Source: Fibrobacterota bacterium | GTDB taxonomy: Bacteria; Fibrobacterota; Chitinivibrionia; Chitinivibrionales; JANQEN01 | NCBI GenBank assembly: GCA_030619215.1 | Contig: JAUXBV010000025.1 | Coordinates: 1-13,797 of the forward strand | Direction of reading: 5' to 3' | Length of the DNA stretch: 13,797 nt | Notes under the pieces: model-generated | What the model was told of the DNA's origin: nothing | Seen by the model: the letters and a program-made list of their open reading frames with translations, nothing else | Databases searched by the model: none | Shown: one piece after another, positions 1 through 7,278 of the stretch | Layout: every line of letters begins with the position of its first letter | Numbering within the stretch: the stretch's first letter is position 1 | Program-made: the position numbers and the translations under genes

Positions 1-816
1 AAGGCAATTGTGATGGGTGACGATGCACAATTGCAGAATGCTTTTCTCAATATTGCATTAAATGCACTTGATGCAATGCCCGACGGCGGAGAGTTAAAGT
101 TTACAACAGATATTGTTGAGCTGGACGAAAAGTATATAAGGTCTCACTCCTCAGGCATCATACCCGGCACCTATTTACAAATAACAGTAACAGATACCGG
201 CATCGGAATGGATGAAAGGATCATAGCCAGGATATTTGAGCCCTTCTTTACTACCAAGGGGCTTGGAAAAGGAACGGGGCTTGGATTGGCAAGCGTTTTC
301 GGCACTATTGATAATCATAAGGGTTTTATCGGGGTCAAGAGTGAAGCCGGGGAGGGCACAACATTTAAGATCCATCTGCCGCTTGCAGATACATTTGGTG
401 AAGATACGGGGGAAAATTCTGAAGTGCTTCATAAAGGCAGCGGCAATATATTGATAGTAGATGATGAAGAGCTGATAAGAGAAATGTTTATACAGATGCT
501 GGATGAGCTGGGATATACAACCGCAACATGTAATAACGGCGAAGAAGGATTGAAATATTATAAGGAACACCGAAATGAAATTGACCTGGTTATCATTGAC
601 CTGATGATGCCCAGGCTCGGCGGGTATGACTGTCTTAAAGGACTGAAAAATATTAATGAGAATATCAAAGTAATTATCTCCTCCGGTTATTCTGTTGACG
701 GAGGGGTAAGCAAAATAATAGAAGAAGGGGCTCTGGGGTTTATTAAGAAGCCTTTTGATATTAATGAGCTGTCCGAAACTGTTTACGATGCAATTCATAA
801 AGAAAATAAACCTTAA
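1..816 (+). CDS. Hybrid sensor histidine kinase, C-terminal part (ATPase + receiver), 5' truncated
   Basis: The reading frame is open from base 1, so the gene starts left of the window; the GTG at 10 is internal. The visible 271 residues begin inside the histidine-kinase ATPase domain. An N-box-like stretch (NAFLNIALNALDAM) is followed by the G1 box DTGIGMD, the F box IFEPFFTTK and the G2 box GKGTGLGLA. After a short linker comes a full receiver domain with the acidic pair in IVDDEE (bases 460-465), the phospho-acceptor Asp in VIIDLMMP (598-600), a Ser in ISSGYS and the conserved Lys of KKPF (748-750). By family knowledge the product autophosphorylates on a His upstream of this window and passes phosphate to its own C-terminal Asp. 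The missing N-terminus would hold the sensor and HisKA domains, so the signal is unknown. There is no output domain after the receiver. The next gene begins 18 bp downstream and may be co-transcribed. Confidence 0.93.
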   Translation, partial: KAIVMGDDAQLQNAFLNIALNALDAMPDGGELKFTTDIVELDEKYIRSHSSGIIPGTYLQITVTDTGIGMDERIIARIFEPFFTTKGLGKGTGLGLASVFGTIDNHKGFIGVKSEAGEGTTFKIHLPLADTFGEDTGENSEVLHKGSGNILIVDDEELIREMFIQMLDELGYTTATCNNGEEGLKYYKEHRNEIDLVIIDLMMPRLGGYDCLKGLKNINENIKVIISSGYSVDGGVSKIIEEGALGFIKKPFDINELSETVYDAIHKENKP

Positions 817-834
817 ATAAAGGAGAGTAAAACT

Positions 835-1623
835 ATGAAATGCCACGAAGTTGACTATGAAATATTCGGCGATGATATGCAGGTTGTCGAGGTAGAGCTT
901 GACCCAGGAGAAACGGTGATTGCAGAAGCCGGTGCAATGAACTGGATGGAAGACGGTATCTCCTTTGAGGCAAAAATGGGTGATGGCTCCCAGCCCGATA
1001 AAGGCCTGTTCGGGAAGCTGCTTGATGCTGGTAAGCGTGCAATAACCGGTGAGTCAATTTTTCTTACCCATTTTACCAATACGGTCACCGATAAAAGGCG
1101 TGTCGCATTCGCCGCTCCCTATCCCGGTAAAATTATTCCGGTTAACATGGAAGAAACCGGCGGGGAGCTTATCTGCCAGAAGGACGCCTTTCTCTGCGCT
1201 GCTTTAGGCACGGAAGTAAGTATTGCCTTTACCAAAAGGCTTGGCGTCGGTTTTTTCGGAGGCGAGGGATTTATTCTTCAGCGCCTCCGCGGTGACGGCA
1301 TGGCATTTGTACACGCCGGCGGAACTATTGTCAAGAAAGAGCTGAACGGCGAAATGCTGCGTGTTGATACCGGCTGTATCGTAAGCTTTACACAAGGAAT
1401 CGATTACGATATCCAGAGAGCGGGTAATCTAAAATCAATGTTCTTTGGCGGTGAGGGATTGTTCCTTGCTACATTAAGTGGAAGAGGTACGGTATACCTT
1501 CAGAGCCTGCCGTTTTCACGTCTTGCGGACAGGATTCTGCAGCATGCGCCGAAAGCTGGTGGTAGCGCTAAAGGAGAAGGTTCTATTCTGGGTGGTATTG
1601 GGAGGATGTTGGATGGGGATTAG
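835..1623 (+). CDS. TIGR00266 / AIM24-family protein
   Basis: This is a 262-residue protein with the typical layout of the TIGR00266 (AIM24 domain) family. Near the N-terminus it has [13 protein letters not shown] and AEAGAMNWM. The family signature around [18 protein letters not shown] then leads into FLTHFTN, and glycine-rich strands continue to the end. The family is predicted to form a trimeric beta-prism fold. Its biochemical role in bacteria is not established, although the eukaryotic relative AIM24 is mitochondrial. No signal peptide or membrane segment is seen, so it should be cytoplasmic. The start is well supported by AGGAG at 821-825, nine bases before the ATG. It lies 18 bp after the histidine kinase, so the two could share a transcript. 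Downstream is a repeat element and then a convergent gene. Confidence 0.9.
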   Translation: MKCHEVDYEIFGDDMQVVEVELDPGETVIAEAGAMNWMEDGISFEAKMGDGSQPDKGLFGKLLDAGKRAITGESIFLTHFTNTVTDKRRVAFAAPYPGKIIPVNMEETGGELICQKDAFLCAALGTEVSIAFTKRLGVGFFGGEGFILQRLRGDGMAFVHAGGTIVKKELNGEMLRVDTGCIVSFTQGIDYDIQRAGNLKSMFFGGEGLFLATLSGRGTVYLQSLPFSRLADRILQHAPKAGGSAKGEGSILGGIGRMLDGD

Positions 1624-1698
1624 AATTTTTCAACTTGTTTGAAGCACTGCATCAGGGGTAATAGGTAACTAAAAGCTATATCTAAATAATAATCCTAT

Positions 1699-1890
1699 AA
1701 ATCCGAATATAGAAATCCGAAACTCGAAACAATTTCGAAATTCGAATGATTAAAATTTAAAACATAATATGAAATATATAAAATTATCTTAATTTTGATG
1801 TTAGGTTTAATAGTTTTATTTACGTTTTGAGCATTTGAAAATTGTATTATTCGAATTTGTTTCGGATTTCGTGCTTCGAATTTCGGATTT
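1699..1890. repeat. 192-bp palindromic intergenic repeat element with CGAA-rich arms
   Basis: The left arm (1699-1746) is built from copies of AAATCCGAA, CTCGAAAC and ATTCGAA. The right arm (1849-1890) is its imperfect reverse complement (TCGAATTTG, TTTCGGATTT, CTTCGAATTT). The AT-rich centre has no reading frame of note. The element fills the gap between two convergent genes and ends 6 bp from the dus stop codon. It could fold as a long cruciform or RNA hairpin and might terminate transcription from both sides. It resembles the decayed, multi-copy palindromic repeats common in environmental genomes. No transposase is present, so it would be non-autonomous if mobile. Confidence 0.6.
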
Positions 1891-1896
1891 ATTTAA

Positions 1897-2922
1897 TCAT
1901 ATCCCTGCAACTGAAATATTCCTACTAACCTTTGGATTGTTATTCAAAAAAGTCATTGCAGAATCATATAACATTTCAAGAGATTTTGCTCCCTGAACTG
2001 CGCTATATAATTCATGCCCAAAGAAAAAGTTACGTGCATAGTAGGTTGAGAATTCCTTTATCCTGCCGATAGCTTTTTCCGGCGGGAAATCCTCAAGTGT
2101 ATATTTGTATAATATTTCCCAGACTTCAGTATAATTTATGGGGGTAGTTTCGGATTTATCCGAGCATATTTCGTTATCAAATTCCCTGAATATCCACGGC
2201 TTAACAGAAGCAATCCGCCCCAGCATAAACCCTGAAAGAGGAGAGAATAAATCTCTGTTATCTTGTAGTTGCTTAGGAGTAAGAATGTCCCCGTTGCCTA
2301 TTATCGGTAGGGTGGTGTGTTCAGCTATCCATGCAAAATGCTCCCAGCGTGCCCTGCGCTTAAGTTTGTCCTTTGTAAAACGCGGGTGAACGATAATTGC
2401 ATCGACGCCGTTACCTTCGAACTGGGTGAGCTTTTCCTTAAATTCATATTTCCAGCTTTTTGAATCATCTCCAAGCCTGCATTTTACAGTTAGAATGCCA
2501 GCCCAGTTTTTTCGTAAAACTCCCAATGTTTTGTTTAACCTTTTGTTATCTTGAAAAAGAGCTGCACCTGCCTTTAATTTTTTAATATTTGGTGCAGGGC
2601 ATCCTAAGTTAAGGTCTATTCCAAAAGGAGAGGTGGTTGGTATCCTGTCAAGAATTGCTTTAATATCTTCTTTTCCACTAAGTAAGAGTTGGTAAAATAC
2701 TTTTCCTTCGCAATCTCTCTTTTTTGTAAAAGGTGAATAGGAAAGATTTTCATGTATAAGAGAGGCTCCGGAAAGCATTTCAGTAAATAAAGCGCCATAC
2801 CCTCCAAAATGTGAAATGAGCCGTCTGAAAGCGGAGTGGGTAATGCCGGTCATTGGCGCAAGGAAAAGTGCCGGCTTAATTGGGCTGCTTTTTAAGGTTA
2901 TACTTTCGAACATATTATACAT
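1897..2922 (-). CDS. dus: tRNA-dihydrouridine synthase family protein
   Basis: A 341-residue FMN-dependent enzyme predicted to reduce uridine to dihydrouridine in tRNA, in the cytoplasm. The family landmarks appear in order: FLAPMTGITHSAFRR at the N-terminus, FTEMLS, FYQLLLSG, then LNLGCPAP with the catalytic Cys at residue 108. The adjoining KAGAALF, the strand VKCRLGDD, the phosphate-binding VHPR and IIGNGDI follow, and after them the helical C-terminal domain. The usual VHGR is VHPR here, and the YxGxADW-like segment is LKRRARWEH. It is therefore a divergent member, and I cannot say which tRNA position it modifies. The ATG at 2922 overlaps the stop of the upstream membrane-protein gene by 8 bp, suggesting translational coupling. 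A second in-frame ATG at 2913 would remove the overlap. Confidence 0.87.
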   Translation of the reverse strand: MYNMFESITLKSSPIKPALFLAPMTGITHSAFRRLISHFGGYGALFTEMLSGASLIHENLSYSPFTKKRDCEGKVFYQLLLSGKEDIKAILDRIPTTSPFGIDLNLGCPAPNIKKLKAGAALFQDNKRLNKTLGVLRKNWAGILTVKCRLGDDSKSWKYEFKEKLTQFEGNGVDAIIVHPRFTKDKLKRRARWEHFAWIAEHTTLPIIGNGDILTPKQLQDNRDLFSPLSGFMLGRIASVKPWIFREFDNEICSDKSETTPINYTEVWEILYKYTLEDFPPEKAIGRIKEFSTYYARNFFFGHELYSAVQGAKSLEMLYDSAMTFLNNNPKVSRNISVAGI

Positions 2923-3733
2923 AAAAGCTCTTGAATAGAATTCCGCAGATTAAATATAAAACACCGGTGATTATGGCTGTAATGCTGTAAATTCTTGCTG
3001 TGTCGCAGGATGGCCGGGCATCAGCACTTTGCTTTAGCTGTGCTGAGATTTTCCGGGAAATATAAAACGTAGCGCTTAAATGGCCTAGAAGAGGGAAAAT
3101 AAAGCTGAAGAGAATCCAGGCAAGGGATTGTAAAATATAAGGCCTCCATATCATGAAGGTTGTTATTGAGCTCAGAAAGAGAAAAAGGAGGACTGTGTAG
3201 AAGAAAGGCGTAATAACAGTATATGTTTGTCGTAAATTGAAATCGGCAATACGGGCTTTGTGGTTAAACCGGTTGATTTCTCTCTCGTTAAAAGCCGTCT
3301 GTTTACCCTCTTTTTTTAAAATCTCCATTATGGATTGGATAAGCTCGGAAAGGTTCTCAATAAAGAAAGGAAAGCGTATCGATTTTTTGGGACCCTTGAT
3401 GATACCAAGCCCAACAGGTAATCTTAGATAGCGAAAATTAATAATTTCAGAAAAAAGTATGATAGTTGTTTTTGCGGGGCTTTTTTTTATTAGTTTGTCT
3501 TCGTTGAGAATATAGACCGTATTTCCCAGTTCATAAAATATGACCTTTAAAAAATAGATACCGAACAGGATTGTTAAGCTCAAATATAATGCAATACGAA
3601 AAAGATGGTACCGCAGAAGGCCGTCAAATAAATAGGGAATAATCCAGCAGGCAACAATAAGGATATAGGACGAAAAAATAATTACCTGATTAACCAGGAA
3701 GATAGAGGGGTGAAAGAGAAATTTTTTCTGCAT
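2915..3733 (-). CDS. Multi-pass membrane protein with PH-like soluble segment
   Basis: I do not recognise a named family. The 272-residue protein has hydrophobic helices at about residues 12-35 and 44-66. A soluble stretch at about 68-145 follows, with alternating beta-like hydrophobics (TVYILNEDKLIKK, TIILFSEIINF, then an IRFPFF strand and an amphipathic helix). Three more helices lie at about 172-196, 199-226 and 248-268. The order helix pair, PH-like beta domain, more helices resembles bacterial membrane PH-domain (bPH2/YdbT-like) proteins; that comparison is inference. It should sit in the inner membrane. The C-terminal coding end overlaps dus by 8 bp on the same strand, so the pair are co-expressed. 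The ribosome binding site is weak (AGGA about 12 bases before the ATG). Confidence 0.78.
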   Translation of the reverse strand: MQKKFLFHPSIFLVNQVIIFSSYILIVACWIIPYLFDGLLRYHLFRIALYLSLTILFGIYFLKVIFYELGNTVYILNEDKLIKKSPAKTTIILFSEIINFRYLRLPVGLGIIKGPKKSIRFPFFIENLSELIQSIMEILKKEGKQTAFNEREINRFNHKARIADFNLRQTYTVITPFFYTVLLFLFLSSITTFMIWRPYILQSLAWILFSFIFPLLGHLSATFYISRKISAQLKQSADARPSCDTARIYSITAIITGVLYLICGILFKSFYV

Positions 3734-3977
3734 TACAAATTTATTCCTGAAGAGGTATGCTTAATCCTAAAAAAACCGTTCAGGGTTCTGAGTTCCCCGT
3801 TCATGGTTGGTAAGTATATTATTATACATTAAATATGGTAAAATACATTGATTATATGCTATAAAAACGTAAGATATTGATAGGCATTGATTTGAAATTT
3901 TTATTAATATATTTTTGAAAGATTGTACCTCATTATATGAAATCCTGAGTAATATTAACAATTTATAAAGGTTATCT
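3734..3977. promoter_or_regulatory. Divergent intergenic region between the membrane-protein gene and yicC
   Basis: This 244-bp AT-rich gap separates divergent genes, so it should hold promoters for both directions. A weak plus-strand candidate for yicC is TTGATT (3887-3892), 17 bases, TATTTT (3910-3915). I see no strong consensus promoter. The only G+C-rich part is a GAAC-rich patch at 3775-3804 (minus-strand reading), treated separately. A 64-codon minus-strand frame here looks spurious. Confidence 0.35.
3967..3971 (+). promoter_or_regulatory. yicC ribosome binding site
   Basis: AAAGG lies six bases before the ATG at 3978 and supports that start. Confidence 0.6.
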
Positions 3978-4853
3978 ATGCCTTTGAGTAGTATGACCGG
4001 GTTTGGCCAGGCAGAAGTATCGTCGCCTTCCGGTACGTATCATGTTGAAATTCGCGGTGTTAACAATCGTTTCCTGGAGATCCAGACACGGATGCCCAGG
4101 AGCTTTTCCAACCTTGAGCAGAAAATTAAGAAATTACTTTCTAATAAAATTGCACGCGGAAGTATCGCGGTAAATATTTTCTGGAATCATGAAGAGCAGG
4201 ATGGGAAGCTGGTATGGGATAAGGCTGCAGTAAATAACTACATGGCAATTTTCCATGAAATACAGAAACAATATAACCTAAAAGGAGAAATAAGCCTTTC
4301 AAACCTTTTCTCATTCAGCGATTTTATCAAGAAAGAAACCACTGAATTTAGTGATAATACAATCTGGAATCATTTAAAGCCCGCGCTGGAAACAGCACTG
4401 AATACTTTCCTTGCTTCGCGTAGGAAAGAGGCAGCATATATTGTTTCTGATTTGAAGAAGATGGTTAAGAGTATTTTAAACAGCCTTGATAAAATTGAAC
4501 GGAGGGCGCCGGTCAGGCTTAAAAAGTATAAAGTGGATATAAAGAAGAAGATTGAGAACCTTGCGGGCAGAAACATGGATCCGTCGCGGTTGGCGATTGA
4601 GATAGTATTAATGGCGGATAAACAGGATATTGCCGAAGAGTGCACGCGCCTTCGCGCGCATATTGAAAAGCTGAAAGGCGATTTCAACAGCAGTGATACG
4701 GCCGGGAAAAGAATGGGATTTATTCTACAGGAGATGAATAGAGAAGCAAATACAATTGCTTCAAAGGCGAATGATATTAAGATTTCACATTATTCGGTTG
4801 CATTAAAGGAAAATATTGAAAAGATTCGTGAACAGGTATTGAACATCGTATAA
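3978..4853 (+). CDS. yicC: YicC family endoribonuclease
   Basis: A 291-residue protein with both halves of the YicC family. The N-terminal domain opens with SSMTGFGQAE, then VEIRGVNNRFLE and the Arg-rich RMPRSF. The C-terminal DUF1732 part carries EIVLMADKQDIAEECTRLRAHI and finishes with GKRMGFILQEMNREANT, ASKANDIKISH and a terminal helix. The length is normal for the family. E. coli YicC is known to take part in small-RNA turnover and to act as a hexameric endoribonuclease; the same activity here is inferred. In many bacteria this gene heads a cluster with gmk, rpoZ and coaBC. Here rpoZ follows only after a 259-bp noncoding gap, with no gmk. A palindromic repeat starting 9 bp after the stop may end its transcript. 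Confidence 0.95.
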   Translation: MPLSSMTGFGQAEVSSPSGTYHVEIRGVNNRFLEIQTRMPRSFSNLEQKIKKLLSNKIARGSIAVNIFWNHEEQDGKLVWDKAAVNNYMAIFHEIQKQYNLKGEISLSNLFSFSDFIKKETTEFSDNTIWNHLKPALETALNTFLASRRKEAAYIVSDLKKMVKSILNSLDKIERRAPVRLKKYKVDIKKKIENLAGRNMDPSRLAIEIVLMADKQDIAEECTRLRAHIEKLKGDFNSSDTAGKRMGFILQEMNREANTIASKANDIKISHYSVALKENIEKIREQVLNIV

Positions 4854-4861
4854 TACTTTTT

Positions 4862-4937
4862 AGATTCTCTTTCTGATTTATCTACCCCTGAAGGGGACTT
4901 CGTGTTTTTTCGTAGATAAATCAGATATAGAGAATCT
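4862..4937. repeat. 76-bp near-perfect palindrome after yicC, possible terminator
   Basis: The left arm 4862-4885 (AGATTCTCT ... GATTTATCTAC) pairs with 4912-4937, differing only by a two-base bulge and one substitution. Inside the loop is a second small hairpin, CCCCTGAAGGGG (4885-4896), followed by a TTTTTT run at 4905-4910. The long stem directly after the yicC stop could terminate transcription or protect the mRNA 3' end. Its length and nested form are equally typical of a small mobile palindromic repeat. Confidence 0.65.
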
Positions 4938-4960
4938 TATCTTAGTGCAAAACCCAAAAG

Positions 4961-5064
4961 GTTAAAAGACTAAAGCCTTTATGAAAAAAAATAAGATTAA
5001 AAGACTAAAGTCTCCTGCGTCGCTGCGCTTTGCTGGACTATAGCAGCTTTGCTGGATTCGCAGG
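4961..5064. repeat. Cluster of short direct and inverted repeats upstream of rpoZ
   Basis: A 14-bp direct repeat TTAAAAGACTAAAG occurs at 4962-4975 and 4997-5010. The second copy runs into the hairpin AGACTAAAGTCT (5002-5013). An 11-bp direct repeat GCTTTGCTGGA occurs at 5027-5037 and 5046-5056. The pair CCTGCG (5014-5019) and CGCAGG (5059-5064) closes a stem around it, with GCTGC/GCAGC pairing inside. No coding frame is supported here. It may be a decayed repeat element or the rpoZ leader structure. Confidence 0.5.
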
Positions 5065-5077
5065 TAAATAATACTAT
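5049..5077 (+). promoter_or_regulatory. Weak candidate promoter for the rpoZ-dnaB operon
   Basis: TTGCTG (5049-5054) and TACTAT (5072-5077) are 17 bases apart and about 35 bp before the rpoZ start. The match to a sigma-70-type consensus is only partial (3/6 and 4/6). Confidence 0.25.
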
Positions 5078-5112
5078 TTTTCACATACAGTTATTATCAA
5101 AGGGAGGCTTCT

Positions 5113-5331
5113 ATGCCACATTCTTTGCTGGAATTTGATCTTGACCAACTGGAAAAAAGGGGAATAGACCGTTACAAAGCTGTGGTTATTGCCGCACAGG
5201 AAGCGCGATTCATTAATGATCAGATTCGGCTTGACATTATTGAACCAACAGACAAACCCACAACAATGGCACTTAAACGCCTGTATGAAGGGCGCGTTGT
5301 AGAAAACACAGAGAATGAAGTTAATGAGTGA
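5113..5331 (+). CDS. rpoZ: DNA-directed RNA polymerase omega subunit
   Basis: This is a 72-residue protein, normal in length for a short omega subunit. It shows the family core: DRYKAVVIAAQEARFIND near residues 19-36, then KPTTMALKRLYEGRV at 48-62, where other omegas have K-P-hydrophobic-x-A-L-x-E-(I/L)-x-x-G. Omega assists assembly and stability of the beta' subunit in RNA polymerase. The start has an excellent ribosome binding site, AAGGGAGG at 5099-5106. The stop TGA shares one base with the ATG of coaBC, so the two are translationally coupled. Its position ahead of coaBC is the common arrangement. The usual upstream neighbour gmk is missing. Confidence 0.92.
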   Translation: MPHSLLEFDLDQLEKRGIDRYKAVVIAAQEARFINDQIRLDIIEPTDKPTTMALKRLYEGRVVENTENEVNE

Positions 5332-6524
5332 TGAAGGAGGGAAAGCTTCATCTTTTATTGGGTATCACAGGCGGTATAGCCGCTTATAAGATGCCGTTTC
5401 TTATACGGCTGCTCACACAAGATAATGTTGAAATTAAGGTTGTTTTAACAAAAGCGGCAAAAACCCTTGTCGGGGAAGACACCCTCAGGACAGTGTCCGG
5501 GAATCCTGTCTTTTTTGATGAGAGCCCTCCTGTCTATGACATGGACCATATCAGGCTTGCCGAATGGGCGGACCTCTTTTTGATTTGCCCTGCCACAGCA
5601 AACACCATCGCAAAAATTGCCCATGGTATTGCTGATAACCTCATAACAACACTTGCACTTTCATTTAACGGCCCTCTTATGATTGCCCCGGCCATGAATA
5701 CGGTCATGTGGGAGAACCCTGCAACGCAAGATAATATTGCTACAGTAAAAAAACGCGGCATACAGGTTCTACCCGTGTCAAGCGGCCCGCTTGCATGCGG
5801 CGATGAAGGCCCCGGCAGGATGATATCTGTTGAAACTATCGCGGAGTTTGTGCTCGGAGCGCAACTGCCCCGATGCTTTTCTTCGAAAAAGGTACTCATC
5901 GCTTCGGGACCAACTGCAGAGCCTCTTGATCCGGTCAGGGTTATCACAAACCGCTCTTCCGGAAGAATGGGAGCGGCGCTTGCGAGTGCTGCAATGTGTA
6001 TGGGAGCTGACGTTACCGTGGTGTCCGGCCCCGCAGAGGTTGATTTACCGGAAGGAATAACTGTGGAGCGGGTTTTGACCTCATCGGAAATGGCCGACGC
6101 CCTGAGGTCCCATTTTGATAAAGCTGATGTCTGTATTATGGCAGCTGCAATCAGTGATTTCTCTCCCCGTAATTACTCCTGTGAAAAGATAAAGCGGCGT
6201 GACAAAGATACTTTGTCAATAGAACTCGTACCGAATCAGGATATTGCGGCTGAACTTGCAAAGAAAAAGAAGAAGCAGTTTCTTGTCTGTTTTTCTCTGG
6301 AGACAGGAGACGGTGAAAAACGCGCCGCAGAAAAAATGAGGAAAAAAGGCTGCGATATGATAGTCCTCAACAGTGTGGATTCTTCTCTTGGAAAGGAGAC
6401 AACCAGCGTATCAATACTGTATCCGGGAGAAACACCGCAGAAAATCGATCCCATGAGCAAGAGAGAATGTGCCCGAATAATCCTTAAAAGTATCGCCGGG
6501 AGACTAGGCTTTTGTAATGGATGA
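5331..6524 (+). CDS. coaBC: Bifunctional phosphopantothenoylcysteine decarboxylase / phosphopantothenate-cysteine ligase
   Basis: A fusion enzyme that makes 4'-phosphopantetheine from 4'-phosphopantothenate, cysteine and CTP for coenzyme A. The N-terminal flavoprotein half (CoaC) has GITGGIAAYK, the catalytic His of DHIRLAEWAD at residue 73, PAMNTVMW with Asn123, and Cys156 in ACGDEGPGRM. These sit two residues below the E. coli positions H75, N125 and C158, supporting a functional decarboxylase. The C-terminal CoaB half (from about 186) has ASGPTAEPLDPVR, Asn207 in ITNRSSGRMG, AAAISDF and KIKR. I chose the ATG at 5331, which forms a TGATG overlap with rpoZ; a GTG at 5328 is also in frame. 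The 3' end overlaps the next gene by 8 bp. No sign of damage. Confidence 0.95.
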   Translation: MKEGKLHLLLGITGGIAAYKMPFLIRLLTQDNVEIKVVLTKAAKTLVGEDTLRTVSGNPVFFDESPPVYDMDHIRLAEWADLFLICPATANTIAKIAHGIADNLITTLALSFNGPLMIAPAMNTVMWENPATQDNIATVKKRGIQVLPVSSGPLACGDEGPGRMISVETIAEFVLGAQLPRCFSSKKVLIASGPTAEPLDPVRVITNRSSGRMGAALASAAMCMGADVTVVSGPAEVDLPEGITVERVLTSSEMADALRSHFDKADVCIMAAAISDFSPRNYSCEKIKRRDKDTLSIELVPNQDIAAELAKKKKKQFLVCFSLETGDGEKRAAEKMRKKGCDMIVLNSVDSSLGKETTSVSILYPGETPQKIDPMSKRECARIILKSIAGRLGFCNG

Positions 6525-7278
6525 AGCTGTACATGACCAGTTACTGAGTTATTTTAAACAACAGGCAGAGCTTGGGATTCCCGATTATATATTTCCTTCC
6601 ATAAAAGATACCGCTGATCACGAATACTCATCAGAGCCTGAGGAACCTGCCGAAAAAACAGCGGTCAAAGAGGACGGTGAAAACCTCTATAATTCAAAAC
6701 GCCCGGCCCTTGTTGAGCTGTATCATGAGGTTGAGAATTGTCAGGGATGCAGCCTTGGCGCAAGCCGGAACAGGCTCGTGTTTGGGGCGGGAAAAGCTTC
6801 TGCGCCGCTTATGATAATAGGTGAAGCTCCGGGATCTGAAGAGGACAGGCAGGGGAAGCCTTTTGTAGGTAGAGCGGGAGGTTTGCTCACAAAAATGCTG
6901 GCAGCAATTAATTTAGACAGGGAAAAGGATGTATTTATAACCAATATTCTGAAATGCAGGCCGCCGGAGAACAGGAACCCGAACCAGACCGAGGCAATAG
7001 CCTGTATGCCGATTTTAACCAGGCAGATACGGATCATTGACCCGAAGGCAATTCTCGCCTTGGGCCGGATAGCTGCCCATGAATTGCTTAATATAACGGA
7101 GAGTATTGGCAAATTGCGTACGGAAACGCATAATTATAACAGGATTCCTGTTATTGTAACCTATCATCCTGCAGCGCTTCTTCGCAATGAGCGGTATAAG
7201 AGGCCTGCATGGGAGGATCTTCAGAGGCTTCAGCGGATACTGAGGGAAAAAGGAGTTTATGGCAACAGTAAAGACTGA
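6517..7278 (+). CDS. Type-4 uracil-DNA glycosylase, [4Fe-4S] family
   Basis: A 253-residue uracil-DNA glycosylase that excises uracil from DNA in base-excision repair. The catalytic domain begins near residue 70. Four cysteines placed as in family 4 iron-sulfur enzymes are at 75 and 78 (NCQGCSL), 147 (LKCRPP) and 163 (IACMP). Motif A is GEAPGSEED (102-110) followed by GKPFVGRAG. Motif B is YHPAALLRN with His217. The first ~70 residues are an extension with a helical start and an acidic Pro/Glu linker (SSEPEEPAEKT). A protein-contact role for this tail is only a guess. The start overlaps coaBC by 8 bp, and the ribosome binding site is weak. The stop lies inside dnaB, so the gene is embedded in the operon. 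Confidence 0.94.
   Translation: MDEAVHDQLLSYFKQQAELGIPDYIFPSIKDTADHEYSSEPEEPAEKTAVKEDGENLYNSKRPALVELYHEVENCQGCSLGASRNRLVFGAGKASAPLMIIGEAPGSEEDRQGKPFVGRAGGLLTKMLAAINLDREKDVFITNILKCRPPENRNPNQTEAIACMPILTRQIRIIDPKAILALGRIAAHELLNITESIGKLRTETHNYNRIPVIVTYHPAALLRNERYKRPAWEDLQRLQRILREKGVYGNSKD

Noticed and set aside
175..846. 223-codon minus-strand open frame
   Set aside because: It lies antisense to the kinase receiver and ATPase domains, whose motifs are unmistakable on the plus strand; no family features.
833..1088. Two minus-strand frames antisense to the AIM24-family gene
   Set aside because: Shadows of a well-supported gene, low-complexity composition, no ribosome binding site.
2138..2389. 83-codon plus-strand frame
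   Set aside because: Antisense to dus with no recognisable features.
3767..3961. 64-codon minus-strand frame in the divergent gap
   Set aside because: Composition follows AT-rich noncoding DNA, no ribosome binding site, and it occupies the expected promoter region.
4854..5112. Degraded gmk or a small RNA-binding gene between yicC and rpoZ
   Set aside because: No frame of useful length and no P-loop or other kinase motif in any frame I could read.
5534..5947. 137-codon minus-strand frame inside coaBC
   Set aside because: Shadow of conserved CoaBC catalytic motifs on the other strand.
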